A stretch of DNA of 64,000 nt from assembly GCF_000186865.1 (NCBI RefSeq), contig NW_008705588.1, forward strand, positions 362,587 through 426,586, written 5' to 3'. A program made the position numbers and the translations under genes. A model generated the notes under the pieces. That model saw only the letters and a program-made list of their open reading frames with translations. It made no database searches and was not told the DNA's origin. This DNA is from Aureococcus anophagefferens. Its lineage: Eukaryota; Sar; Pelagophyceae; Pelagomonadales; Pelagomonadaceae. This document shows positions 56,121-64,000 of this stretch, in pieces. Position 1 is the first letter of the stretch, and each line of letters starts with the position of its first letter.

Positions 56121-56159
56121 CCTAACAATCTTTACGCCGCGTCGTCGCCCGAGCCCGGG

Positions 56160-56337
56160 ATGCTGTGCTTGCGCGCGGGCGAGTCGTGCTTGGCCTTGGC
56201 ATCGTCGTCGCCGCGTTCCTCTCCGCGCCGACCTTCGCGGTCTGGTGCTTCGCGTTCCTGAACCCCAAGCCCGCCGGGCGCAAGGCGACGACGCCGCCGA
56301 GGGGGGCATGGAGAACGGCATGAGCGCGATGCGCTAG
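56160..56337 (+). pseudogene. Membrane-segment ORF remnant, copy 2
   Basis: Starts RVVLGLGIVVAAFLSAPTFA as in copy 1, but a frameshift after PAGRK separates it from the shared tail GGMENGMSAMR. Clear decay relative to copy 1. Confidence 0.65.
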
Positions 56338-56430
56338 GGGTGGGCTTAGCGGAGTAAGATTTTGAGCGATTTTACCATTGCGACACTTGCCGACAGCAAG
56401 CTTTGGGTTGAGGAGAGGCCCCGCACGATC

Positions 56431-57501
56431 ATGAAGGCCGAGTACGTCGAGAAGCAGCGCGAATACGAAGAGAAGAAGGCGCGGGCGAAAGCGCTACAGC
56501 TGCGTTTGACGTGCACGATTTGTGGGGCGAAACCGAGAACTTTGCTGAACTGTCCGTGCGGAACTACGCAGTATTGTTCGACTGAATGCCAACGCATCGA
56601 CTGGCGCGACCGGGGTCACCGAAAGGCGTGCAAGAAGATCCGAAGCGAGCGCGCGGCGGAGGCGGCACGGGCGGAAGCGCCGACGCCCCCGCCGTCGCCG
56701 CCGCGGGACGTGTTCTACGGCCCCGCGCCGCGGTCGCACGCCGACGAGGTGCGCGCGCGCATCGCCGCGGAGCACGAGGCGGCTCGCGTGCGGCGCGAGG
56801 CGAACCCGGAGCGGGAGCCGCTGTCGGCGCGGCTCGGGTCGCGGTGCCCGATCTGCCTCGAGGAGTGGGACGTGAATGCTCCGGGCGTGTTTCGCGTCTG
56901 TTGCTCCCGGAAGGTCTGCCAATCGTGCGAGGACAAGATCGGCACCGGCGCGTGTCCCCTGTGTCGCCTATCGTACACAGAGACCGATGCGGAAGACCTC
57001 GCGCGTCTTCGCCGCCATGTGGAGAACGAGGTGCCGGAAGCGATTTCGTTTTTGGGAATTGCGTACCGCAAGGGTTGGTACGGCCTCGTGAAATCCGATA
57101 AGAAAGCCACGAAAATTTGGAAGCGCGCCGTGGAGCTCGGAGATGTAGACGCGATGGAATCTCTCGCGGAAATGTACGAGAAAGGACTCGGCGTCAAGCT
57201 GGACATGAAGAAGGCGGAGCGGCTGTATCGCACGGCCGCAGATCGGGGCTCCGCGTTCGCGCAATCCAATTTAGGGGCTGTCCTTCATTCTGAGAAGAAA
57301 TTTGATGAAGCGTTCCCGTACTTCGCGCTCGCGGCGGATCAAGGCTATACCGGTGCGGAGAGCAACCTTGGCGTTTGTTACAGGGACGGAGACGGCACGG
57401 AAGTCGACGTCGACAAAGCCAGATACTGGTTCGAGCACGCAGCTGCCAAGGGCTACGAAAGAGCTATAGAGAGCCTCGCGCGCCTCGACGCGCAAGTATA
57501 G
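56431..57501 (+). CDS. MYND-RING-Sel1 protein, paralogue 3 (356 aa)
   Basis: ATG 56431 (MKAEYVEKQREYEEKKARAK). MYND finger CTICGAKPRTLLNCPCGTTQ then YCSTECQRIDWRDRGHRKAC, the most divergent finger of the three. RING CPICLEEWDV and SCEDKIGTGACPLC. Sel1 repeats (AVELGDVDAMESLAEMYEKG, GTEVDVDKARYWFEHAAAKG). Same linker as the other two (PRDVFYGPAPRSHADEVRAR). Confidence 0.85.
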   Translation: MKAEYVEKQREYEEKKARAKALQLRLTCTICGAKPRTLLNCPCGTTQYCSTECQRIDWRDRGHRKACKKIRSERAAEAARAEAPTPPPSPPRDVFYGPAPRSHADEVRARIAAEHEAARVRREANPEREPLSARLGSRCPICLEEWDVNAPGVFRVCCSRKVCQSCEDKIGTGACPLCRLSYTETDAEDLARLRRHVENEVPEAISFLGIAYRKGWYGLVKSDKKATKIWKRAVELGDVDAMESLAEMYEKGLGVKLDMKKAERLYRTAADRGSAFAQSNLGAVLHSEKKFDEAFPYFALAADQGYTGAESNLGVCYRDGDGTEVDVDKARYWFEHAAAKGYERAIESLARLDAQV

Positions 57502-57539
57502 CCTAAACCATCTTTACGCCGCGTCGTCGCCCGAGCCCG

Positions 57540-57707
57540 TGATGCTGTGCTTGCGCGCGGGCGAGTCGTGCTTGGCCTTAGCCTCGTCGTCGCCGCGTTC
57601 CTCTCCGCGCCGACCTTCTGGCGTTCTTGAACGCGACGCCCGCCTGGCGCAAGGACGACGCCGCCGCCGCAGAGGGGATGGGGAATGACATGGGCGTGGT
57701 GCTATAG
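57540..57707 (+). pseudogene. Membrane-segment ORF remnant, copy 3
   Basis: RVVLGLSLVVAAFLSAPTF is followed at once by a deletion and stop; the tail (GNDMGVVL-like) persists in another frame. The most decayed copy, which fits its place at the 3' end of the array. Confidence 0.65.
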
Positions 57708-57852
57708 GGGTGGATTTACCAAAAAGTTCGTTCCGAAGTGCAAGTTGTCGTTCAAGAAGCAGTTGGGGGAGAGCTCCTCGAGGGGCATGTCTGCGCTCCG
57801 CAACGTGCTTCCGGGTGTCCGTGGCCCATAGTCGAGCTTGGAGGCGCACGCC

Positions 57853-59579
57853 ATGTCAAGCGAACAAGAACGCCTCGAAGCGCTGCTCGCCGAGAGCAGC
57901 AGCGGCCTGCTGGGGAGCCCAGTGAAGACCAAGCGGCGGTCGGCGCCGCGCGCGGCGCCGGACGCGCTGCCGACACCGCCGCGCGCCGCGTCGCCGCCGC
58001 CTTACGCGCGACGTCCCGCACAACCGCCAACCGCGCACCAACGCGCCGCCCCGCCGGACGCGCGGCCGCCGCCGCCGCCGCCGCCGCCGCCGCGCGCGCC
58101 GATCGTCGCGGGCGCGGACGCGCCGCGGCCCGCGGCGCTGCGGGTCCACTGCGCGACGTTCAACGTCGGCAACATGAAGCTCGTCGAGGGCGAGCTCGGC
58201 CGCTGGCTGCCGGGCGGCGAGGGCGACGCGGACGTCGTCGTCGTCGGGCTCCAGGAGTCGCGCTACCTCTCGGAGACGCAGCGGCGGTCGCTCAAGGTCG
58301 TCGTCGGCGCGACGGCCATCGGCGCCGTCGGCGGCGCGGGCGTCGGCGCGGCGGCGGGCGCCGTGCTCGGCGCGGGCGCCGCGGGCGTCATGGCCGTCCG
58401 CGCGAACGTCGCGGGCACCACGAAGATGCGCGAGTCGCACCTCTGGAAGACGGTCAAGGCGTACCTCGACGCGCGCGGCTTCGGCGCCGCGCTGAGGCTC
58501 GAGTGGGGCCAGATGCGGCTCCTGGTCTTCGGATCCCGCGCGACGGTCGCGGACGTCACCGTCGAGCGCGAGGTCGTGAGCCGCGTCGGCGGCTACGTGA
58601 ACGTCAGGGCAGGAAAAGAGTGCGAAATTCCCAACTTCAAAGGCTCCTATCTCGCCCGGTTTCCACTCGTTTTGGCTGAATTTTGGACGAGCGAACATCT
58701 CTCGGAACGGTCTCGAGGCATGGATGCTTTTTTTGGAACGCGCGCGCGCGAAACACTCACGTTTACGTGTAAGCGACGTTGAATCACTCTTTTCCTGCCC
58801 AGGTGAACGTCGACGTGTCCGGCGGCTGGCTCGGCAATAAAGGCGGCCTGGCCGCGCGGCTGCTCGTCGAGCCGCGCGCGCCGGCGACGCCCCGGCGCAA
58901 CGGCTCCTTCTCGTCCCTCGGATGCTCGGGGCTCCGGGAGGGGCGCACGGACGCGCTCGACGCGCACCTCGGCGCCGTCTTCGACCGCGCGCGCGACCAC
59001 GCGGCGGCCGGCGGCGCGGCGCCGACGGTCGCGCTGGGCCTCCTCAGCGTCCACCTGCCGGCGCACGAGGGCAGGGCCGAGGACCGCGCCGACGCGTTCC
59101 GCCGCATCATGGACGACTGCGGCGAGGCCCTCGCCGGCGCGGACGCGCAGCTGCTGCTCGGGGATTTCAACGCGCGGCTCGGCGGCGGGCGGTCGCGCGA
59201 GGTCGTGCTCGACGCCGTGAATCGCGCCGTCGCGGGCGACGGCGCCGCGTTGGCGCTCCTCTACCGGCGCGACGACGAGCTCGTGGCGGCGCTCGCGCGC
59301 GCGGCCTACGCGCGCGACGACGCGCTCCGCGGCCTCGCGACGCCCGACTGCGACTTCGCGCCGACGTTCAAGGTCGCGCGGGGCCTGCGGGGCTGCGCCT
59401 ACTCGCCGAAGCGGCTGCCCTCCTGGACGGACCGCGTGCTCTACCGCGCCTCCCAGCGCGCGCCGGGCGTGCGCTGCGACCTCGACGTGGAGCGCTACGC
59501 CGCGTGCCCGGACGTGTCGTCGAGCGACCACAAGCCCGTCGTCCTCGTCGCCACCGTGCGCCTCGCCGCGGGGTCCTAA
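57853..59579 (+). CDS. Inositol polyphosphate 5-phosphatase (506 aa)
   Basis: Exons 57853-58596 and 58803-59579 joined across an introner, phase 0. Pro-rich N-terminus (to about residue 95), then IPP5Pase motifs: CATFNVGNMKLVEGEL, DVVVVGLQESRYLSE, a Gly/Ala hydrophobic insert (VVGATAIGAVGGAGVGAAAG), then exon 2 GGWLGNKGGLAARL, LLSVHLPAHEG, LLLGDFNARLGGG, RLPSWTDRVLYRA and SSSDHKPVVLVATV. These give the Mg site, catalytic Asp/Asn and His of 5-phosphatases, which remove the 5-phosphate from phosphoinositides or soluble inositol phosphates. The hydrophobic insert after the QE motif is unusual and could be membrane-associated. Confidence 0.9.
58597..58802 (+). mobile_element. Family-1 introner in the 5-phosphatase gene
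   Basis: Element 58605-58802, perfect duplication gtgaacgt (58597-58604 and 58803-58810). GT donor, AG acceptor. Antisense relative to the gene. A short 'tttacgtgta' insertion explains its greater length. Confidence 0.95.
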
Positions 59580-59615
59580 GGCGCGCGATGGATTATCGGC
59601 GGGGGGCGGCGGCGC

Positions 59616-62600
59616 CTACATGTCGCCGCCGATGTAGGAGATGTCGTCCCAGGGGTGGCGGTAGAGGGGCTGCTTGAGGCGCTTCTGGTCGAGGTGGTGG
59701 CCGATGAAGCCGAGGGACCGGCCGAGGACGAAGAGGCCGTTGAGGCAGCCGTTGGCGATGAGCTCGTCGGCCTCCTCGACGGTCATGGCGCCGCAGTGGC
59801 GCAGGAGGTCGACGAAGCAGACCGCGATGCAGCCGTCGACGTTGAGGATGAGCGTCGACCGCTTCGCCGTCGTCACGGCCTCGACCTCGAGCGCGAAGTC
59901 GAGCGTCGGCGTCTTCGGGAAGTGGGCCTGGGCGTACTTCTTGATGATCTCCACGCGCATGTCCGGGTTCTCGACGCTCTTGATGCGGTGGCCGATGCCC
60001 ATGATGAGCTTGCCCTCGCGCTTGCAGTCGTCGACGAACTGCTTGCCCGACATGCCCCGGTCGCACGCGTCCGTCATCATCGTCGCCGCGCCGTCCAGCG
60101 CGCCCCCGAAGCGCGGGCCGATGGTCAGCAGGCCCGACACGAGGCTCGACACGAGGTCCTTGCCCGCGCGCGTCGACACGATCGTGTTGTGCCTGGGCGG
60201 GAAGAGTGCGACATTCCCAACTTCAAAGGCTCCTCTCTCGGTCATGTTCCACTCGTTTCGGCGCATTCTTGGACGAGCGATGATCTCTCGGAGCGCCCTC
60301 GAAGCGTGGACCCTTTCTCTGGAACGATCGCGCGCGGAACCCTCACGTTGAAGCGACGTTGAATCACTCTGTTCCCGCGCCGCGCCGCGCGCGCCGGACA
60401 CCGCGGGCCCGTGGTCCGCGGTGACCATGAGGATCATCTCGATGAACTTGGTCGCGTAGGGCGGCAGCCGCTTCTTGAACCAGAGCAGGGACAGGACGCC
60501 GCCGACGCCCAGGTCCTCCTTGAAGACGTCGCTGATGCGCATGCCGCCGTAGGTCAGCTCCTCGCCGCGGTCGTCGCTGATCGTCGAGATGAAGTTCGCG
60601 GGCTTCCGGACCATGCCCAGGCGCTTCGCCCAGGTGTAGTCCATGGGCACCTTTGGCACCTCGGGCTCGGGCCTGGGCACGATGGTGCCCCGGTCCACGA
60701 GGAGCGCGTAGACCTCGCTCAGCCGCGCGCCGAACTCCGCGAACGACCGCGGCACGACGGCGCCCGCCTTCGCGAGCGCCGCGTTCTTGTCGACGGCGGC
60801 CTCGCCTAAACCCCGCGCGCAGGCGCCCGCGTGGCCGAACTGGACCTCGAAGCTGAAGGCCGACGCGCAGGTGCCGATGCACCAGGCCACCAAGGGCTTG
60901 TCGATGCGGCCGCTCTCGAGCGCCGCGCAGACGTCGTACTCGTCGACGCCGCCGACCTCGCCCAGGAGCACTAAAATCTGGCAGTCCGGGTTGTCGTTGT
61001 AGCGCAGCAGGTGGTCGATGAAGCGGCTCCCCGGGTAGCGGTCGCCGCCGATGGCGACGCCCTCGCAGACGCCGTCGGACGACCGCGCGATGATGTTGTT
61101 GAGCTCGTTCGACATGCCGCCGCTCTTCGACACGTAGCAGACGGAGCCGGGCCGGTAGAGCTTGGACATGACGATGTTGTCGAGCATGCCGCCCGTGTTG
61201 CCGATGCGGAAGCAGCCCGGCTTGATGCCGCCGACGGTCGCGGGGCCGACGAGGCCGACGCCGGCCTCCTCGGCCGCGGCCGCGATGTCGCGCGTCTGCG
61301 CCTCGGGCACGCCCTCGGCGATGATGGCCACGGTGCGGATCTGGGCGCTCAGCTTGAAGGTCTCCATGCACGTGTCGTAGACGGACCGGTACGACGCGAA
61401 GTTGACGAGGCAGCTCGCGTCGCCGTGCTTCGACGCGGCCTCCGCGATGGACGTGTAGACGGGCACCAAGGTCTCCTCCGTGCCCCAGTAGAACTTGACG
61501 TAGTGGTTCCCCTGGAACGGGTAGACCATGGCGGCGACGCTCGGCTTCTTGCGCTTGCACATGAAGTCGAAGTCGAGCATGCCCTGGACCGCGCGCTGCC
61601 TGCGTGGAAATCAAATCTTCAACCCGACTTCAACGTGCGCTTATTCGAATGGTTCGACGCAAGCTTTTCGGCCGTGCTTCGAGAACTCGATGGGAGCGAT
61701 CGATTCCGAAGTCGATTTGACCGAGCTAGAGAGGTTTGAAGTTTGGCTGGAATAACCCGACCGGTGGTTGATTTCGGCACGGCGCGCTGCTGGAGGCCGT
61801 AGACGAGGCAGCGCGTCTCCGCCGTGAACTGGACGCTGGCCATGGAGCTCAACGTCGCGTCGAACTGGGTGAGGCTCCCGGACGAGAAGGACCGCTTGAG
61901 GATCGTCGCGTCGGCCGGCGCCGCGTCCGCGACGGTCGCGACCTTGCTCTCCGCGTCCGGATCGAAGTCCGGCAGCGAGTCCTCGGCTTTGAGCCCGAGG
62001 GCGATGGCGCAGGGCGCGACGGCGTCCTGCTCGGGGCCGAAGACGCGCACGTGGAGGCCCGTCTCGTCGCGGAGCCGGAGCATCATGCGTAGACCTTCCT
62101 GGTAGTTGGGCCCCGCGCGGCGGACGTAGATCTTGACGCCCCCGGCCTTGAGCTCGTCCTTGAAGGCCCGCAACGCCTTGATGAGCCCGCGGAACGTCGC
62201 CGCGACGTCCGTGAAGTTCGCGATGCCGCCGCCGACGATCAGCACCTTGCCGTCGTCGCGGCGCGTCCGCGTCATCAGCCCCAGGATCGTCCGCGCGTAG
62301 TTGTAGGTCTGCTCGTCGTTGGGCGCCCCCGAGTACTCGCCGTAGTTGGCGAGCTCGTGGGCGAAGCCGAGGTCGCAGATCGTGTCCGCGTAGACGACGG
62401 ACGCGCCGCCGCCGGCGACCATGGTCCAGACGCGGCCCGCGACGTTGAGGATCGTCAGCTTCAGCGACGCGCCCGTCTTCGCGTCCATGGACCGGATGTA
62501 GGCCTCCTCGGGGAACTCGGCGCGGCCGAAGGGCGCGGGGAAGTCGACGCCGGGGCCCCACTTGTTCTGCACGAGGAACGCGGCCGTCTCGTCGAGCTTG

Positions 62601-63286
62601 GCCGCGAGGTCCAGCGGCGTGATCTTGCCGCCCTCCTCGAAGACGATGGGGTTGATCTCCATGTAGACGAAGTGGAGCTGGCGGTACACGCCGAGCAGCG
62701 TCGCGAGGAACCGCGCGAGCTTGGGCTTCCGCGCCTCCGGGACGCCGTCGAGGAGCGCCGCCGCGAGCGCGTCCGGCGCCGCGCTCTCGCCCAGGGGCAC
62801 CTGGAGCCGCTTCGCCTTGGCGTCGACGTCCCCCACGTCGACGCCGCCGTCCTTGCAGAAGAGGAGCTCCTCGCCCTCGCGGTTCGAGACGACGCAGACG
62901 TAGTACTCGTCGGCCTGCGCGTGCGGCACGAACGGCTCGACGAGGAACGTGTGGAGCACGCCCTCGACGCCCTCGACGTCGATGGTCGCGTTCATGCGCG
63001 CGTCGACCCAGGCCCGGCACTCGTCGAAGCTCTTGTCGATCGCGAGCAGGCCCGCCTTGCCGCGCCGCTTGATGAGCTGGTCGGGCTTCGCCACCAGCCG
63101 CGCGTCCCTGGCCCAGGGGTGCGCCGCGAGCAGCGCGGCCCAGGACGACGGGCTCGCCGGGTCCGACGCGCCGCTCTTCACGAGCATGCCGCGCCCCTCG
63201 AACTCGAACTCGCCGCCGGACGCCTCGCCGAGGTACTTGGCCAGGAGCTGCTTGCCAAAGTACTCGCGCACGGGCTTCGCCGCCAT
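59616..63286 (-). CDS. ACLY: ATP-citrate lyase, single-chain (1093 aa)
   Basis: Exons 63286-61791, 61599-60391 and 60192-59616, both introns introner-derived and in frame. N-terminal half: ATP-grasp/citrate-binding ([79 protein letters not shown]). C-terminal half: succinyl-CoA synthetase-like and citrate synthase-like parts ([60 protein letters not shown] with the catalytic His, [57 protein letters not shown]). Cytosolic citrate + CoA + ATP gives acetyl-CoA and oxaloacetate. Length matches the animal-type fused enzyme; plants split it in two genes. Confidence 0.95.
60193..60390 (-). mobile_element. Family-1 introner in ACLY (intron 2)
   Basis: Element 60193-60382. The acceptor-side 8-mer is gcacaaca and the donor-side 8-mer gcgcggcg on the coding strand; they differ at four places, all G/A. 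Splicing 60391 to 60192 restores SGAHNTI. GC donor. Probably old or altered by repair; the donor-side end is also diverged (CGGCGCGGGA). Confidence 0.85.
61600..61790 (-). mobile_element. Family-2 introner in ACLY (intron 1)
   Basis: Element 61600-61782, perfect duplication cgcgctgc (61592-61599 and 61783-61790). One end CTGCGTGGAAATCAAAT; the other end decayed (ttgatttcggcacgg). Coding-strand GC donor (gcagcgcg), AG acceptor; splicing gives [15 protein letters not shown], the expected ACLY sequence. Same orientation as the other family-2 copy. Confidence 0.92.
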
Positions 63287-63671
63287 GTTGGTGTCTGTTG
63301 CGGCGTGTCGCTCGTCTCGGGTGGCTGCGGGTGGATGTCCGCGGGCGCGGCACGCGCTTCGTGCGATTGCGGGGATGGCTGGAGAGAGGCCACTTCTGCC
63401 ACTTCAAGATGCACTGCAACGAGCCTCCCCAGGGAAGGCTCGCAGAGGGAGGTCGCGGTGACTGGCTTCGCTGGCTTCGCCGGCTTCTGGCTGGCTTCGA
63501 AGCTGCTGCTCACTGGCTTCGAAGCTGGCCTTCAACTGGCGAAGCTGGCGAAGCTGGTGCCCGCGTCCTCCCTCCGACGACTCGTCTTGGGTCCTCCTGC
63601 TGACCTGCATCGGTGGGGCGACGCCGCAAAGGACAGTTAAACAAAGCTGGACGTTTTAAGACGCGCGCGCT
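63287..63671. other. Intergenic region with short 'ctggcttcg/cgaagctgg' repeats
   Basis: 385 bp between ACLY and the last gene. 63461-63561 holds many 'ctggcttcg' words followed by their complements 'cgaagctgg', capable of local hairpins. No ORF with coding character. Confidence 0.65.
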
Positions 63672-64000
63672 CTAGCGCCGCCGCTGGCGCTTCGGCTCGG
63701 GCGGCGGCGGCTCGTCCTCGTCCTCGTCCTCCTCGTCCTCCTCCTCGCCGCCCTCCTCGTCCTCCTCGTCGTCGCCCTCGCCGTCCGAGTCGTCGGCGAG
63801 CGGGGGCCGGTTGTCGTTGAGGTCGACCTTGAGGATGAGTCGCTTCGGCGCGTCGGACCCGAGCCAGAAGCCCGAGGGCGACTTGTGCGTCAGCCCCGTG
63901 CCGCGGATGCCCGGCCAGGAGTCGCCCTTCATGAGGAGCACGGCGTTCGTCTCCATGGACCGGACGCGGCCCTCGGGCACGCACTCGAGGTTCGACTCGT
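63672..64000 (-). CDS. C-terminal part of an acidic-tailed protein, 5' partial
   Basis: The frame enters from beyond the window end (ESNLECVPEGRVRSMETNAV), with a compact domain end (NAVLLMKGDSWPGIRGTGLT, KRLILKVDLNDNRPP), and finishes in a long Glu/Asp run (EGGEEEDEEDEDEDE) and basic tip (PKRQRRR). The folded part resembles the last strands of a 2-oxoglutarate-oxygenase-like fold, but too little is present to assign. The acidic-basic tail suggests a nuclear protein. Confidence 0.6.
   Translation of the reverse strand, partial: ESNLECVPEGRVRSMETNAVLLMKGDSWPGIRGTGLTHKSPSGFWLGSDAPKRLILKVDLNDNRPPLADDSDGEGDDEEDEEGGEEEDEEDEDEDEPPPPEPKRQRRR

Noticed and set aside
1..64000. tRNA or rRNA genes
   Set aside because: I looked for T-loop words (ggttcgaa-type) and cloverleaf arms and found none that fold.

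Overview
This is a nuclear fragment of a very GC-rich, gene-dense eukaryotic genome. The best fit is a pelagophyte (stramenopile) alga like Aureococcus anophagefferens. The evidence is short Gly/Ala/Asp/Arg-rich exons, intergenic gaps of a few to a few hundred bases, a plastid pyruvate dehydrogenase with a red-lineage bipartite leader, and above all eleven near-200-bp introns that look like inserted introner elements (non-autonomous DNA transposons that act as introns; such elements are established knowledge for Aureococcus and Micromonas). The species is inferred; no search was run.

Layout. 1-5.0 kb: 3' part of a pseudokinase/IQ gene carrying three introners, followed in frame, after one TAG, by fibronectin-III modules. 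5-15.4 kb: a small orphan, a secreted orphan, a signal-peptide Hsp70 ATPase domain, an RS-JmjC protein, a MYND protein and a large BPI-like/PqiA-like membrane protein. 15.7-18.6 kb: an RS protein with repeated helical modules, cut by an N gap. 18.8-26.4 kb: an orphan, a fused plastid PDH E1 alpha-beta, two abutting gene fragments, a GC-rich inverted-repeat element, an OPR/Tbc2-like helical-repeat protein and a YcfD-type ribosomal oxygenase. 26.5-34.4 kb: secreted orphans, a PC-esterase, a nocturnin/CCR4-type nuclease. 34.5-39 kb: a 1348-aa coiled-coil protein with TQT motifs. 39-46.4 kb: an orphan NSA2 fragment, a TALE homeodomain plus RING gene, an ankyrin-PDE, carbamate kinase and a small orphan. 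46.5-53.3 kb: a secreted Cys-rich protein, an EamA transporter, an RRM/zinc-finger protein. 53.4-57.8 kb: three tandem MYND-RING-Sel1 paralogues, each followed by a decayed membrane-segment ORF. 57.8-64 kb: an inositol polyphosphate 5-phosphatase, ATP-citrate lyase and the start of another gene.

Introner pattern. Nine elements belong to one family (termini CAGGGCAGGA / TCCTGCCCAG) and two to a second, related family (termini CTGCGTGGA / TCCACGCAG). Nearly all have an 8-bp target duplication. In every case the coding-strand copy of the duplication supplies a 5' splice site (GC in seven, GT in four), and the element terminus supplies the AG acceptor; with these junctions all eleven introns restore the reading frame. 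Elements sit in both orientations relative to the host gene.

Metabolic links: plastid PDH and ATP-citrate lyase both make acetyl-CoA (for plastid and cytosolic lipid synthesis respectively); the PDE and 5-phosphatase are second-messenger enzymes. Nothing suggests operons; neighbours are mostly unrelated, with many divergent or convergent pairs.
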